DNA from: Paralithodes platypus
Taxonomy: Eukaryota; Arthropoda; Malacostraca; Decapoda; Lithodidae
Length of the DNA: 64,000 bases
Assembly: GCA_032716605.1 (NCBI GenBank)
Contig: CM064518.1
Coordinates: 41,515,131-41,579,130 of the forward strand
Direction: 5' to 3'
Positions 43,811 to 55,514 of this stretch are shown piece after piece (within the stretch, counting starts at the first letter, position 1; every line of letters begins with the position of its first letter). The notes under the pieces were generated by a model that saw nothing but the letters and a program-made list of their open reading frames with translations, did no database searches and was not told where the DNA came from. Position numbers and translations under genes: made by a program.

Positions 43811-45051
43811 CACTACAATATACTGGAAACAAAAGTTAATTCATATGATATTCCAAATATTGAACAACAACAAATCCCAACCAATAAATATGGCTGATAT
43901 GTAGCTACTTTAATATAGCTAAAGTTCATCTAACAAGCGTATTTATCATTGTTGTTTTATTCTTTACTCTCCCCTCGAACAGCCAGTTTAAAGGGGGTGG
44001 ATGGGGGGGGGGGGAGGGTGAGCTGAAGGGATTACTGCAGATTACAACGGCTAAAACAAGACTCAATTTTCAGTCTTAGGAGAGCTCACTTCAAGGCGGG
44101 GGTGCTTAATATATACTGGGATTTAATTTAGTTTAGTGATTTATGTACCTATATGAAAGGTGATACGTTAAATGAATGCGGTACTTGTGATTATCAGTAT
44201 TTTATTAATCTTAGCCTCTCTAATGCCATGACGCCATTTTCGATCTATTCCGTTTATCCTTGGATAGTTATAGTCAGATTGAGGTAGTGTTTACCATTTG
44301 ATACGTAAAGTCATCCAGTTTTAGTCAGATAATATGAAAAATACCCCAACGTAGTGAAAGGGTTGAGAATGACGCATTTTGATGTTCAGTTGAAGACCAA
44401 GATGTCTACTGGAAGGGCAAAATGCTTATGTGATTGTTGGTGAGCCCTTATATATTAGGTAAAGATGATAAGCCAACAATTTTGATCAATTGAAGATGGG
44501 ATGCTCAAATAATGTCAGTGATCGTTCGATTACCAAGTTGCATTAATAATATAAGTGTACTTATTTGTAGATGTGATTAAATGGTTGCTGGTACTAAGTT
44601 GGACAAAGACGAGCTTTAGTGGTAACTTTATATTTGAGTACGAGAATAAATTAATTCACCATCATTTCATAATACTTTACCGTACAAGATGTTTTTTACA
44701 CCCAACTTAATGCAATTTTCTAATCTTTTATTTGCAAATTACATACTCTCTCGGCATAAAACAGAGCTCCATTACTGCAAAGTACTATACAGTATTCTCT
44801 CTCTCTCTCTCTCTCTCTCTCCAGATCTGCCTGTCTGTCCAACTACCAGCCTTTCTGTCTGTATATGTATTGTCTGTCTGTGCTTCTTTCTTAGTTTTTT
44901 TTCTGTCTGCCTCACCTTCTGTAAGCACCAGTAGACGTCGCTGCTAGATACACACTCACCTGCGAAAGAAGAGAAAGGGTTAAAATATTATAAACATAAA
45001 TATTTATCTTAACAAAAATATAAACAACAAAATAAGAAAGCTATATACAAT

Positions 45052-45052
<1 letters not shown>
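43811..45052. other. no gene recognised
   Basis: AT-rich. G-run at 44003-44014. The segment 44215-44370 starts CTCTAATGCCATGACGCC and ends GTAGTGAAAGGGTTGA, which is faintly like family B termini. Short TC run at 44798-44820. Confidence 0.5.
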
Positions 45053-45083
<31 letters not shown>

Positions 45084-45182
45084 ACATTTTTACTACCACA
45101 GATCCTTCTTAAGCTGCATACAAACTTCTAAAATATAGCTAGAATACAATTTCAAAAGACGTTGCCGGTACAGAAAGGGTTA
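45053..45182. mobile_element. (CA)n followed by the right half of a family B MITE
   Basis: (CA)n to about 45085, then TTTTTACTACCACAGATCCT through AATATAGCTAGAATAC to CGGTACAGAAAGGGTTAA (45182). The left arm is absent; its place is taken by the microsatellite. Confidence 0.75.
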
Positions 45183-45771
45183 ATACTTCCCGTGTATCTG
45201 TCTTTACACTCCATCTCTCCCTTTCCAAAGTCCCTATCATATGTTTACGACAACTATTCATAATTCCCTGTCTCTCCAGTTTATTACAGCTCCATTACTT
45301 CTACCTGCTACAGCTTATATGTCTAATATATTGTTGTCCACTTTATACACTTATTATTCATTGTACGTAGCTCGTGATAATCTAAGTGGTTATTTGTAGT
45401 AAAATGGGGTCGTCGCATTACTAGAAAACAAAGATTAAACGTTCATTGTCCTTACTATATTCTAATTCTCAACTTTGCATTTGTCATTTCACCAGTCATG
45501 AATGTTTGATAAGGTACAATGTGATTAAAATATACAGTGCAGTTAGAAAAGGATAAGTTTGAATTATCTAGATAATGTATATATTTTGTCACATTCCTCA
45601 ATTCACGTTTGCACCTCTACTAGCATGTTTGTATTGCCGCTCTCCGTGAAGATCAGTGACTTTCTGATGTTGTGGTTTTTTCTACTTGTCATCACATCCA
45701 TCACCTGCATCCTGCTTCCTTAGAAAATATCAATATAGACTTTGAACTCTCACGATCTCGCTTCCTTTCTC

Positions 45772-45773
<2 letters not shown>
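45183..45773. other. no gene recognised
   Basis: Unique AT-rich sequence. Confidence 0.5.

Positions 45774-45844
<71 letters not shown>
45774..45844. repeat. (TC)n microsatellite
   Basis: About 35 uninterrupted TC units. Confidence 0.97.
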
Positions 45845-45847
<3 letters not shown>

Positions 45848-46329
45848 ATTCCTGCTTTACGTAAGTTATTTTATCATCCCACTGACCAATGTCTACTTAC
45901 TTGATACCAGAAAGTTTGGATTTACTATAAGCAATATAACTTTTGTAAGATAATTATGGGATTTAGAGAAAATGTTTTAATAATACAAATAGTGTGTCAA
46001 AAGTACACAACATTTACCTGTTTACCTAGTGGACACAACAATATTTCCTAAATTCATCAAAGGCCCGGGCATTGTAAACTAAAGGGGTGGGGGTGAATAA
46101 ATCGGGCGCTGCATATTTTATCAACGTGTGTAGCTCTTTTACTGTACATAAACTGTTGAAATGTTGCACAAACCTGGGTGAACCACGCAACAATATATAT
46201 ATACTATTGAACATATCCATTCCAATATTAAATAAATGGGTTATGGATGCAAAACACGGGAGACACACAATATGCAATATTTTACGGGGACAGTGGTTAT
46301 TTATTTTGGGGGTCTATTAATTAATATAT

Positions 46330-46400
46330 TCATTTAGTTTTTTAGTTTCCTCCATAGACCTCCATCAAACTTTTAAAAAAAATTAGATCCCCCTTCAAGA
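46330..46400 (-). mobile_element. family E fragment
   Basis: TAGTTTCCTCCATAGACCTC and CATCAAACTTTTAAAAAAAA followed by GATCCCCCTTC is the reverse complement of the right-hand part of family E copy 2 (23.4-23.48 kb). No termini remain. Confidence 0.65.
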
Positions 46401-46625
46401 CACCTAAAGGGTTAGTATAAGTGTAGGTTCTCGCAGTAAAAATGTATTGCGACCATTAAATTGCTAGGCATCAGTTTAGAATTCCCTGAAACATACCATA
46501 GTGTTTATAGAAGTAAAGGTAAACAGATCTCAACCACTTGCAATATTTCAAGGAACTTCATTATATAATATGTTGCACCAGCTCACAGTGAAAATGTATG
46601 CTCATTTTCTCTCTTTCCACACACT

Positions 46626-46755
46626 TCTTAATAGCGTAATGCATAATTGTGCGGAATTTCGGTGTGAGTATCCTAGATTCAAGTCCTTGGAGTGTCACAT
46701 GTATTTGTTGATTTCATTAATTGAGTTTAGAAGTAAAGTTGGTTGGTGAAAAAAT
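46626..46755 (+). mobile_element. SINE J, copy 3
   Basis: TAGCGTAATGCATAATTGTG, GCGGAATTTCGGTGTGAGTA, mutated B-box GATTCAAGTCC, body CACATGTATTTGTTGATTTC, end GTTGGTTGGTGAAAAAAT. Same orientation as copy 2. Confidence 0.78.
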
Positions 46756-46845
46756 ATGATGTAATTAATCTGCTATGCCTCTTTTTATGTAAACTTCTGT
46801 TTAGTTTCTCACAAGTATTTATTGTGAGTGGTTCAATGGAGTATA

Positions 46846-47320
46846 TGTAATATACTGTACTATGCGTATCAATATACTGTACTATGCGTATCAATATATC
46901 CTTACCGCATTATACACAAATGTACCCACATTTTCTCAAAGGCTCGTACGGACCCAGAGAGTGAAAAATAAATGTAATGTAGTGTTGAAATATTAGGGGA
47001 GAACGCTTGCCTCCTCCGCTGTCCACCCTGGGGAAATCAAATCGCCTTAGTAAAATGGTCTAAACTTTCGAGGTTCCGGCCCCCGAAGGGTTCAGCAGTC
47101 TTCTATATAACTGATTTTTAGCTATATATATATTCAGTATGGTGCCCTCATAATCGGAATGCTGAATTTTATATGTTAGATTCAGTATATAGATCTGCCT
47201 TGTGTGGGCCAATCGGCCTTCTGCAGACTCCCATTTTCTTATGTTCTTATAAAAATAGTGGTGTTATGCTGTATTGTACCCAAATAGTGGTGTTATGCTG
47301 TATTGTACCCAAATCATCGC
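46846..47320. repeat. two short tandem duplications
   Basis: AATATACTGTACTATGCGTA with TC occurs twice in a row (about 46850-46896). A 30-base unit, starting AATAGTGGTGTTATGCTGTA and ending TTGTACCC, occurs twice at 47254-47313, and the phrase AAATA/AAATC starts a third. Confidence 0.8.
47130..47253 (+). mobile_element. LINE 3' terminal fragment
   Basis: CCTTGTGTGGGCCAATCGGC then CTTCTGCAGACTCCCATTTT and CTTATGTTCTTATAAA resembles the 3' end of CR1-like elements common in decapods (GGCCTTCTGCAG ... TTCTTATGTTCTTATG). Family knowledge plus eye match only. No coding sequence; the left limit is a guess. Confidence 0.5.
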
Positions 47321-47801
47321 TGATTAATATTGTATTTGATTTTATGTTATTTATTTATTTGTTTATTTGTTTATTTTTATAGTATTATTTTTTTTTTTTT
47401 TTTTGGGGGGGGGAGGTGGGTGAATATATAGGTGGATAATCATATGTTGGAGAGGGTAAGTTACATTATACATTACCGGAGTTACACAGTTTCTCATTCT
47501 TTACAGTGGGCTAAAACATAAAATTATTTGTGCTATTGGGAATCTCAGTCTATATTTAATTTTATTCTTGTTTTGCTATATCTTGGAACTTATGAATTCT
47601 ACTTATAATTAAGTATATGAGTTTGGCTGTTGACTGGAAAAAATCGTATTTAGTTAATAGATTCATAAAATGTCCTTACATATCTCACAACAAAACGTAT
47701 CGGCCATATGGTTTATGTCTCCAATTCAATCTTACTCAGTTCCTCAGTGGCGCTAGACACGTTATCCCGTCGATATCTTTCGAACTTTATACTCGTAAAT
47801 C

Positions 47802-47833
<32 letters not shown>

Positions 47834-47885
47834 ACGCCGATTTATTAATACATTTGTTTCGTATGAAATTTGATTTACATATATA
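47321..47885. other. no gene recognised
   Basis: (TTTA)n-like stretch at 47343-47376, a T-run and G-run at 47387-47415, short TC run at 47808-47832. Nothing else. Confidence 0.5.
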
Positions 47886-48086
47886 TTACCGGCGACGTCT
47901 TGTTTACTTTTTCTGGCTACTATTAGACCATTTTATTCAGCTTAAAAAGGGCCTCCAACTATTAACAGGCTTCGAACTATTTCATTTAACCCTTTTACTA
48001 CCACAAATCCTTCAGAAACTGCACAAAATCGTCTAAATATAGCTAAAGTAAAACAAAAAAGACGTCACCTGTATAGAAGGGGTTAA
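47886..48086. mobile_element. family B MITE, left terminus lost
   Basis: Begins inside the left terminal repeat at TTACCGGCGACGTC and ends GACGTCACCTGTATAGAAGG then GGTTAA. The arms and loop closely match the copy at 18111. A LINE fragment begins within a few bases of its right end. Confidence 0.85.
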
Positions 48087-48088
48087 TA

Positions 48089-48498
48089 AGGTATTGGTGC
48101 TTAGTGTCACTATATGGCTGCGAAACATGGACACTAAACAAGGATTGAAGAGGCGCATCAACTCCATTTATATCAAATGTGTTTAAAGGATCATGGGTTA
48201 CCATTGCTTTGATTATATATCACACCAACATTTACTCTCTGTAAATGATTCGGGAAATATTGGTTGTATTGTTGTTGAGTGCCAATATCGACTACAATAT
48301 TATGGCCGCGTAGTTTGTCTCCCTGAAGTTTATCCTGCTGAAGTAGTGGCTTCAGTGGGCGACAACCCCGAGTGGAGGAGGCCTAGGGAAAGGCCATACG
48401 ACTCATGGATGAAACAAGTCGAGCAATCATATCGAGAACCCATTGGGATTAATCGAATAGCGGCCTGGGAACTCGCCAGCAGGGACCCCAAGGAATAG
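48089..48498 (+). pseudogene. LINE C-terminal relic (RTE-like endonuclease-RT tail)
   Basis: Reads SLYGCETWTLNKD then a stop. A one-base frame change gives LKRRINSIYIKCV, another stop, and RIMGYHCFDYISHQHLLSV. The long frame 48193-48498 then has YYGRVVCLPE, NPEWRRPRERPYDSWMKQVE and RIAAWELASRDPKE. This is the standard tail after the RT domain in RTE-like elements (YGCETWTL ... RxRLYGHVARLPE ... WRRPRGRPxxSW). One frameshift and one to two stops show it is dead. It is 5'-truncated at the family B border. Confidence 0.82.
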
Positions 48499-48540
48499 AG
48501 TGATGCAACGTACTGTCACGTTGTAAACACCCAGTGCATT

Positions 48541-48650
48541 TGTGTTCTATGTATATGAAGGAGACAAAAGGCAAAGCTGCCTGCAGCAAGTGTCTCCACC
48601 ACAGCTGAAAGAGTGAGCGAGTCAAATTACACAATTTTCTTCAGGTGTAT
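48541..48650 (-). mobile_element. LINE F-like 3' UTR fragment
   Basis: CTATGTATATGAAGGAGACA and AAAGGCAAAGCTGCCTGCAG and CACCACAGCTGAAAGAGTGA match, with divergence, the 3' UTR of the F copy at 42.75-42.83 kb in the same (minus-sense) orientation. No coding part was seen. Confidence 0.6.
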
Positions 48651-49154
48651 TGGGAAGAAGAGTGGTGTGCTTGTTTAGTATAATTAAATGGTCAGGAGGA
48701 GGAGGTGTTTGTAAGAGCTAGCTGGATTACTCTGTGTAGGTGAAACACAAACAAAAACAGTGAAGGAAACGAGACAAATGAAACAGAAGAATGCACACTA
48801 TTACCCCCAAGTAAACTATTCCCCTCCTCCTTTCGTGTCTTCCTCCACTTCCTGGTTAAATCTTCGTATCTCACCCTATTCTACTCTATCTTTACACCCT
48901 TCTCCCCACTTTTCTTGCACACCTTCCTCTAGTTCCCTACCAGTCTCCCCCACCACCACCACCACCACTCCTACTCCGGTTTATCTGCCCTCCTCCTGAA
49001 CTTCTCCACTTATCTCCACAAAACTTCTTCCCACTCTTCCTGTTGGTCTTCCCGCAACCAGACTCGCTTTCCATTTTTGCCCTTTTCTCTCCCGCCCTTA
49101 TCAGATACTCAGACTGGACTGGACTGGATCCTGCCTCCTTCTCCTCGAGCTTAA
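48651..49154. other. no gene recognised
   Basis: C/T-rich at 48815-49110 with a (CCA)n at 48950-48967. No gene. Confidence 0.5.
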
Positions 49155-49500
49155 TTACTGTATATCAACTGAAGTAACATAATTGAAGTAAACTGAAATT
49201 AATCTAACTGAAATTAACTAAATTGCAGCAAACTTAACTGAACTGAATTAATACATTTTAGTAAGGTCCATCAACTGAATTTCAATAAATTGAACTGAAT
49301 TGAATTAAGCTGCTCTGAACTTAATCAAATTTAGCTGCATTAAAATTAATTGAGGTAAACTGAGCTGAACTGAATATAAGAACGGTTCACTGAACTGAAC
49401 TGCAGTAAACTGGGCTGAACTGAATTTAAGCAAGCTGCACTGAACTTGACTGAATTGAAGAACGCTGAAATTAAATGAATTGAAGTTAATTGCAGGTCTT
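49155..49500. repeat. degenerate ACTGAA low-complexity repeat
   Basis: Loose repetition of AACTGAACTGAATT and TGAAGTAAACTGAA phrases. No stable period, about 345 bases. Confidence 0.75.
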
Positions 49501-49751
49501 ATAACTACCAAAATATGAAATATAGCCTATTTACGTCATGCCTTTCATCTTGTCACATTTGATCTCGGTAAATTAACAAATATGTTGACAATCTAAATTT
49601 GTTGTGCCCTCGCGAAGAAACAAGAAGTACAATACAAACATCAACATGTTGTATTGTAGTATCCGTGGATACATTGGCATGCCCTTTAACTCAGGTACAA
49701 ACAACAACAACAACAACAACAACAAGCCGTAGCAACTATTTCAATTAATTA
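49501..49751. other. no gene recognised
   Basis: Unique sequence with (CAA)n at 49701-49723. AACCCTATGATACC at 49750 may be a leftover family B-type end before the microsatellite. Confidence 0.4.
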
Positions 49752-49767
49752 ACCCTATGATACCAAA

Positions 49768-49825
49768 GTCTCTCTCTCTCTCATCTCCGCCCCTCTCTCT
49801 CACTCTCACTCTCACTCTCTCTCTC

Positions 49826-49907
<82 letters not shown>

Positions 49908-49918
49908 CTCTCTCCCCC
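49768..49918. repeat. (TC)n-(CA)n-(TC)n microsatellite
   Basis: CTCTCACTCTCACTC then about 38 CA units (49829-49903), then TC. Confidence 0.96.
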
Positions 49919-50849
49919 TGTGGGTGTCTTGGAGTGCTCCCTGTCAAGTTTGTTTTCCCCAAGCACTAAGACTTCGAGAAAACAATCAACTTTACTCTCA
50001 CCCAAAAAAACAAGTATTTACTGCTTCTCTTCAAAGAAACGACTGACTACTATTTTATCTGAAAAAAAAATCGTACTTACTATATCGTTGAAGAGGACAC
50101 ATGATTTGTTTGACATAAGACAAGAAACAACAATCTTAATGCTTTTAGTAAAACAAATTGTTCACATTTTAGCAACATTTTACTTTGTTCTCAGTGTTTA
50201 GATATACACAAATCTTCATTCGTTCGGTTCAAAAGACAATATTGCAGGGACAATTTGATAAAAGAAAGAACAAAAATCCTTTGTGTACTTTGCAGTTTGT
50301 GATAGCACATTTTCTCTGAAGTATTGCTGTAAACCCTTAGCCCAAAACATGTTCAACAATTCTCTGAGTGCTGCTGGTTCCCGTGAGTGTATCCTTCTGT
50401 GAATAATATCATGCGTTTGTAACTTTAGGACATGGCCATATTTCCTTACTTTAATTGAAGTTAAGTTTTTATATATTATCAAATATATATATTTGGTTCC
50501 TCTTTATAATGTGGAAAATTATCTTCTTCAACGTGATCGTATAAATAAGTAAGTGATTACAACACTACCTTCATGCATAAATTCCACAAAGCCTCGGAAG
50601 ACTGATTTTGAAATTCAGCCAAAGTTGTATATTGTAAAACGATTAATCGATGTTTTCCTTAATAATGAATAGCAAAGTAATAACTCCAATTAAACATCGA
50701 CCCAAGTATTTACTTGAACGAGCGATTAACAGTTTGTTCTTAATCCCAAATAGAAACAAATATCATTAACCCCCTTAAACAACCACAAGCTTTCAAGAAC
50801 AGAATATTATCAGATTAAATGCATTCTGTTGTGCTCTGATTATACTTAA
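49919..50849. other. no gene recognised
   Basis: AT-rich. A minus-strand 88-residue open frame at 50216-50482 has no recognisable motif. Confidence 0.45.
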
Positions 50850-50935
50850 CCTAACCTAAACTGACTTGACCTGACCTCGCCTAACTACCTATAACTTAGA
50901 GTGTTAAGTTAGGCTAAGTTAGATTGTGTCGGGTA
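50850..50935. repeat. CCTAA-rich / TTAGG-rich inverted segment
   Basis: CTTAACCTAACCTAAACTGA and GACCTGACCTCGCCTAAC are followed about 20 bases later by TTAAGTTAGGCTAAGTTAGA, so the two sides are partly complementary. The motif resembles the arthropod telomere repeat TTAGG, but it is degenerate. A similar arrangement lies at 55.53-55.61 kb. Confidence 0.55.
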
Positions 50936-51440
50936 ATTATGGTTAAAGAGAAGTATCGCGAAAGCAAATACCCCTCCAAACTTGAGAATTGTGCTGCTCA
51001 GTGACCCTCACCAGCCAGCCAGCAAGTATGGTAATATGTTTAAGCGTGATTAGTCTGGACAGTTTGTTGGGCTGCTGCAGGGCTCTCTGGCCGCCAGTAC
51101 TGTTAAGTGGTGGGTAAAACCGGAGAGTAAAAGGATTATATTTTATTAACAATTAACATTTAAAGTATTTGTATATAATTTACTTAATATTATGCAAACC
51201 TTCTTGTAAACTTGTAGCAATACACACTAGTTGTAGTCCCCCCCCCCCCCCACCCTCCACGCTCGCTCTCGCTCTCGCTCTCTCTCGCTCTCGCTCTCTC
51301 GGCTAGGAATTGAAAGTCAATATTATCAATTTCCGGGTATTCAAGGTATCGAAAACACATGATGAAATCTGCGTTGTATTCATATGAGAGGAAACTGCTT
51401 GCTGCAATCTTAATGAAATGTACGTTTCATAGGAAATGGA
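50936..51440. other. no gene recognised
   Basis: Unique sequence, with C-run at 51238-51250 and a (CTCGCT)n-like stretch at 51259-51302. Confidence 0.5.
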
Positions 51441-51664
51441 AATTTCAAGATAAGACAGTACCGTATCTATATTAATTTCAAGATAAGACTACCGTATCTA
51501 TATTAATTTCAAGATAAGACTACCGTATCTATATTAATTTCAAGATAAGACTACCGTATCTATATTAATTTCAAGATAAGACTACCGTATCTATATTAAT
51601 TTCAAGATAAGACTACCGTATCTATATTAATTTCAAGATAAGACTACCGTATCTATATTAATTT
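51441..51664. repeat. 31-bp minisatellite, seven units
   Basis: AATTTCAAGATAAGACTACC followed by GTATCTATATT. The first unit has a two-base insertion (GACAGTACC), the following six look identical, and a broken eighth start follows (AATTTCCATG). Near-perfect homogeneity suggests recent expansion. Confidence 0.95.
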
Positions 51665-52035
51665 CCATGTGATATTAGCCATCAGCATCATGAGAAAGTT
51701 TGATATACAGTAGTGTTGAAAACAAAACAAAAAGTATATTAAATGGATATAGACAAATTGTAGGCACCAATCGAGCAGGACAGTACTGGGGGGAGGCCTC
51801 CTAGGCATGTGATAAGGAGTTGCTGGAACTCTTGTTTGTTTTATATGGCTTCCCTCACTGTTTTTGTTTGTGTCTCACCTACACAGACAGTAATACAGCT
51901 ACCCTTCTTCTTCTTACCACTACCCTAAATAAGCACACCACACAGGCTTTCAAATACACCAACATTTTTCATATAAAGTCTACTCTAATACCAGCCTCAC
52001 ACACAGTCCCCAGGTGTGTGTGTGTGGGGGGGGGG
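51665..52035. other. no gene recognised
   Basis: Unique sequence ending in a short GT run and G-run (52015-52038). Confidence 0.5.
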
Positions 52036-52230
52036 GGCACTGGCTCGCCATTGCTCGTAAGGAAAAAAAGACACCTAATTGGAACGAAAGGTCCTAATAT
52101 TGACAAAGAAATAGGGTGAAAGGTCTTAAAATCGTAAAACTAATGAAATGGACGTCATAAAATGTCAAAACTCATGGGGCTAAACATGAGGGAGAAGGGA
52201 GTTCCGAAAAAGCAACCACCTCCCCATTAA
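52036..52230 (-). mobile_element. family E, partial copy (left half only)
   Basis: Minus-strand reading: TTAATGGGGAGGTGG terminus (TTAA at 52227-52230), CTTCTCCCTCATGTTTAGCC, TTAAGACCTTTCACCC, AGGACCTTTCGTTCCAATTA, then a decayed GAGCAATGGCGAGCC core next to a G-run where the copy stops. Confidence 0.75.
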
Positions 52231-52520
52231 TGTATCCTAGTTATTGAGGACTTGTTGCGTTCCTCCTAATGTCCTCCTGCATCTCTCATAATCCTCTTCA
52301 TAACTCCCAGCCAGGCTTCGCTTATGATCACCCCGACAAACACGATGCATAACCAGGCTCGTATCACCTGTTTACCGCTATCTAATTTGCATAGCCACAC
52401 CCTGCATACGTAAACAGTGAGGCGGCCCCAGCTGGTGGTTGGCGAAGGACTGGTAATATGATACCTCGTTCTCGTACGTGCGGTGTTGCTGAGCTTATAT
52501 TAATGGATGTGTGATATATT

Positions 52521-52524
<4 letters not shown>
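52231..52524. other. no gene recognised
   Basis: Unique sequence. Confidence 0.5.
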
Positions 52525-52590
<66 letters not shown>

Positions 52591-52755
52591 GGGGGGGGGA
52601 TGGGGGGGGAGGTGCAGAATAGCATTAGTGTTAATGTATTTCGCATACACGTAAGCACACACATACACACTCACACATATGCATACCTGCGCATGCTTGT
52701 ATAAATGTACACACATATACACACGGCGTATAAATAGCATGTCTGTAGGTATTCG

Positions 52756-52842
<87 letters not shown>
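52525..52842. repeat. (GT)n and compound (TA)n-(GA)n microsatellites
   Basis: GT run at 52525-52582, followed by GAGAGAG and G-runs; then unique sequence to 52757; TA run at 52759-52813 directly joined to GA at 52814-52842. Confidence 0.95.
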
Positions 52843-52847
<5 letters not shown>

Positions 52848-53109
52848 AAGAAAATAAGAAGAGTGAGAAACATGAAAATGAAACCCCCAGCTCTCCTCGT
52901 TCCCCAGTAATCTAATCCCAGCAACGGGCCGCATGAAATCCACCCCTGCAAATGTTAGCCTCCACCTTCCCTCCACCCACCGGCCCCTCCGAACCACCAC
53001 CACCACCACCCGGCCTAAACATCTTGGCCTAGGTCATGATGCGGCAAAGTGGGTTTCCTGCGCCGGGGATATTTGATTCTGGGAGGGAATTTGGGGGGTG
53101 CAGAGTGGG
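52843..53109. other. no gene recognised
   Basis: Unique, less AT-rich, with (CCA)n at 52996-53010. Confidence 0.5.
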
Positions 53110-53330
53110 TTGGAGAGGGTGGAGGGTCGGGAGTGGGTGTGAGAGGGTGGGGAGTGGGTGTAAGAGGGTGGGGAGTGGGTGTAAGAGGGTGGGGAGTGGG
53201 TATGAGAAGGTGGGGAGTGGATGTGAGAGGGTGGGGAGTGGGTGTAAGAGGGTGGGGAGTGGGTGTAAGAGGGTGGGGAGTGGATGTGAGAAGGTGGGGA
53301 GTGGGTGTAAGAGGGTGGGGAGTGGATGAA
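53110..53330. repeat. 21-bp G-rich minisatellite, about ten units
   Basis: GTAAGAGGGTGGGGAGTGGG plus T, with variants ATGAGAAGG and GTGAGAGGG. Open in several frames because 21 is a multiple of three (VGSGCKR-type repeats). Confidence 0.93.
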
Positions 53331-53424
53331 GGTTGGAACTTGGTACATGTATATAATAAGAAATGTGGTGTATGGAGTTGGGAAATACGAATGAAATAAT
53401 ACGAAAAGGGAGACAGTACAATGC

Positions 53425-53529
<105 letters not shown>

Positions 53530-53584
53530 GGCAGGCAGGGAGGAAGTTTAATGTGCTTACCGTCCAATATCCGGCTGGTAAGTG

Positions 53585-54110
53585 ATGCCTTGGTGGTGAG
53601 GGGTGTAGTGGTGAGGGGTAGGATGGTAGTGGTGAGGGGTGTGGTAGTGGTGGTGGTGGTGGTGGTGGAGGTAGTGGTTGTGAGGGGTGTGGTGGTGGTG
53701 GTGAGGTGTGTGGTGGTGGTGGTGAGGGGTGTGGTGGTGGTGAGGGTGTGATGGTGGTGGTGGTGGTGAGGGTGTGGTGGTGGTGGTGGTGAGGGGAGAT
53801 TTGTATAGTGGTGAGGATGGTGATGAGGGGTGATAGTGGTGATGGAGAGGGTGGTGGTGGTGTGAAACATTGGTGAAGGTGGTGGTTGTTGTGGTGATGG
53901 TGATGTGCATGATGGTAGTAATGGTGGTGAGGGGCGAGAGTGATTGTGTTTGTGGTGATGATATAGATTGGTGGTGAGGGGTGACTATGGTGATGGTGAG
54001 GATGGTGGTGGTGGAGGTGAAAGATTGTGGTGGCAGTATTGAGAAGGTGATGGTGGTTGTGGTGTCGTGCTAAGGATTGGTGGTGGTGATGGTAAGGGTT
54101 GGTGGTATCA
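53585..54110. repeat. (GGT)n/GGTGAGGGGT minisatellite
   Basis: Alternating GGTGGTGGT blocks and GTGAGGGGTGTGGTGGTGGT phrases, decaying to the right. His/Thr-rich and Val-rich frames on the two strands are artefacts. Confidence 0.92.
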
Positions 54111-54640
54111 TACTGTGTTGTTTATATAGACCGAGTTAATGTGGAGGTAGTGTTGCAGATATTACACTGATAACATTAAAGTAAGACATACAACGACTGT
54201 AAATATAAATGAATTAATTTAAAAATAAGTGGAATTAAATACATATTAAATACTCCAAGTGGGCGAGCTTTTTCTTAAATTAAATACTTGTGGGGGTATT
54301 AGATAATTTTTTTTTTTTTGCAGTTAAAACTGAAAACTCAAAAGACAACAACATTATGGATACTGTCAATGATTATACAACATTATTACATAATTAATTG
54401 TAGTTAAGTTATCATAGTGCTGTGGAAGTAGTCTATGCTATGTATCTTTAAATATAACCACTGACAGCAATTTGGATGTGAATGTGACAGAAGTGAGTGG
54501 GGCCAATCAGTGGAGCGGGTGGTTAAATGGGTTAGGCCTGGACTAAGTGGTGTTTGGCCCGCCTCGCTGCAGAGAGAAGTGGTCGGTAACTCTGGCATGG
54601 GTACTCTTTACTGATTGCTGACTGCTGGCTGATGGGAGGG
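54111..54640. other. no gene recognised
   Basis: Unique sequence. Confidence 0.5.
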
Positions 54641-54644
54641 TGCT

Positions 54645-54653
54645 GGGGGGGGT

Positions 54654-54704
<51 letters not shown>
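54645..54704. repeat. 51-base uninterrupted G run
   Basis: GGGGGGGG, a T at 54653, then G from 54654 to 54704 without interruption. By far the longest homopolymer in the window. Confidence 0.9.
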
Positions 54705-54705
<1 letters not shown>

Positions 54706-54803
54706 ATGGCGGAGGGTAGAGCATCCATGGGGTAGAGTACCCGCTGACCAAGTGGAAAAAGTACTTGCAACGAATCAAGTTGAGGGAGGTGGATATACAG
54801 TAG

Positions 54804-55113
54804 GCTACTGTATATAAATGGGCACGTGGTACCCGTCTTGCAACTCAATCCCACCCCTACTCTGTGCAACTCTCCAACCCAAGAGTGAAACGTTACTCTC
54901 AAACTTTCTTCTACTCAACAGCTGAGCTCTGGAACTCTCTCCCAGAATCAGTCTTTCCCTCTTCCTATGACTTAAATTGCTTCAAACTCCGTGTGTCCAG
55001 GCATTTTGGCTCGAACGTCCCTTGATTTTGGCCCTGTCACTCTTTCAACTATGGGGGAGGCACTCGCTATAGGCAGTAATGCCTTTTGCCTCCCTCAATC
55101 ACATAGAAAAAAA
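54804..55113 (+). pseudogene. LINE F 3' end (C-terminal ORF fragment, 3' UTR, A-tail)
   Basis: Reading from just after a stop at 54801-54803: YKWARGTRLATQSHPYSVQL, SNPRVKRYSQTFFYSTAELW, NSLPESVFPSSYDLNCFKLR, VSRHFGSNVP and a stop at 55022-55024. This is the extreme C-terminus of a non-LTR retrotransposon ORF2 (ELWNSLPESVF is the hallmark). The 3' UTR (CCTCCCTCAATCACATAG) ends in an A-run at 55106-55114. The same tail is present in reverse at 42.7-42.9 kb. The RT domain is absent. Confidence 0.85.
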
Positions 55114-55114
55114 A

Positions 55115-55514
55115 AATACATACATTTATGCAGATAGAGAGAAAGAGAGAGATATAGAGAGAACACAGTTCTTGACAAAGAGTTATTATTTGGCAAATTA
55201 CAATTTTTGTACATGGCAACAAATATTCAAAGTAATATCCACACTTGGAAATAACATGTATAACCTATCAAAGAGAAACGATGTTTGCCATACGCTCGTT
55301 CATCATGTGGGCCCTAAAAAAACAGTGGGGCTGTCAAAATCCAAGCCCCCGTGACTGACACCTACACAATCCCCGCTAAAACCTCCGCGTCAGCCATACG
55401 TAACCCTTAATTAATGAGGCCGCCGCTACACAACCTCACCACGGCGACATATTCACCAACTTTGGAGGGTTCAGTGCACTAATTCTATTTTACCAGGACG
55501 ATCACAGTAGCTTA
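55115..55514. other. no gene recognised
   Basis: Unique sequence. Confidence 0.5.

Noticed and set aside
44215..44370. Possible further family B copy
   Set aside because: Only the outermost words (GAAAGGGTTGA, ATGCCATGACG) resemble the family; the arm motifs are not recognisable.
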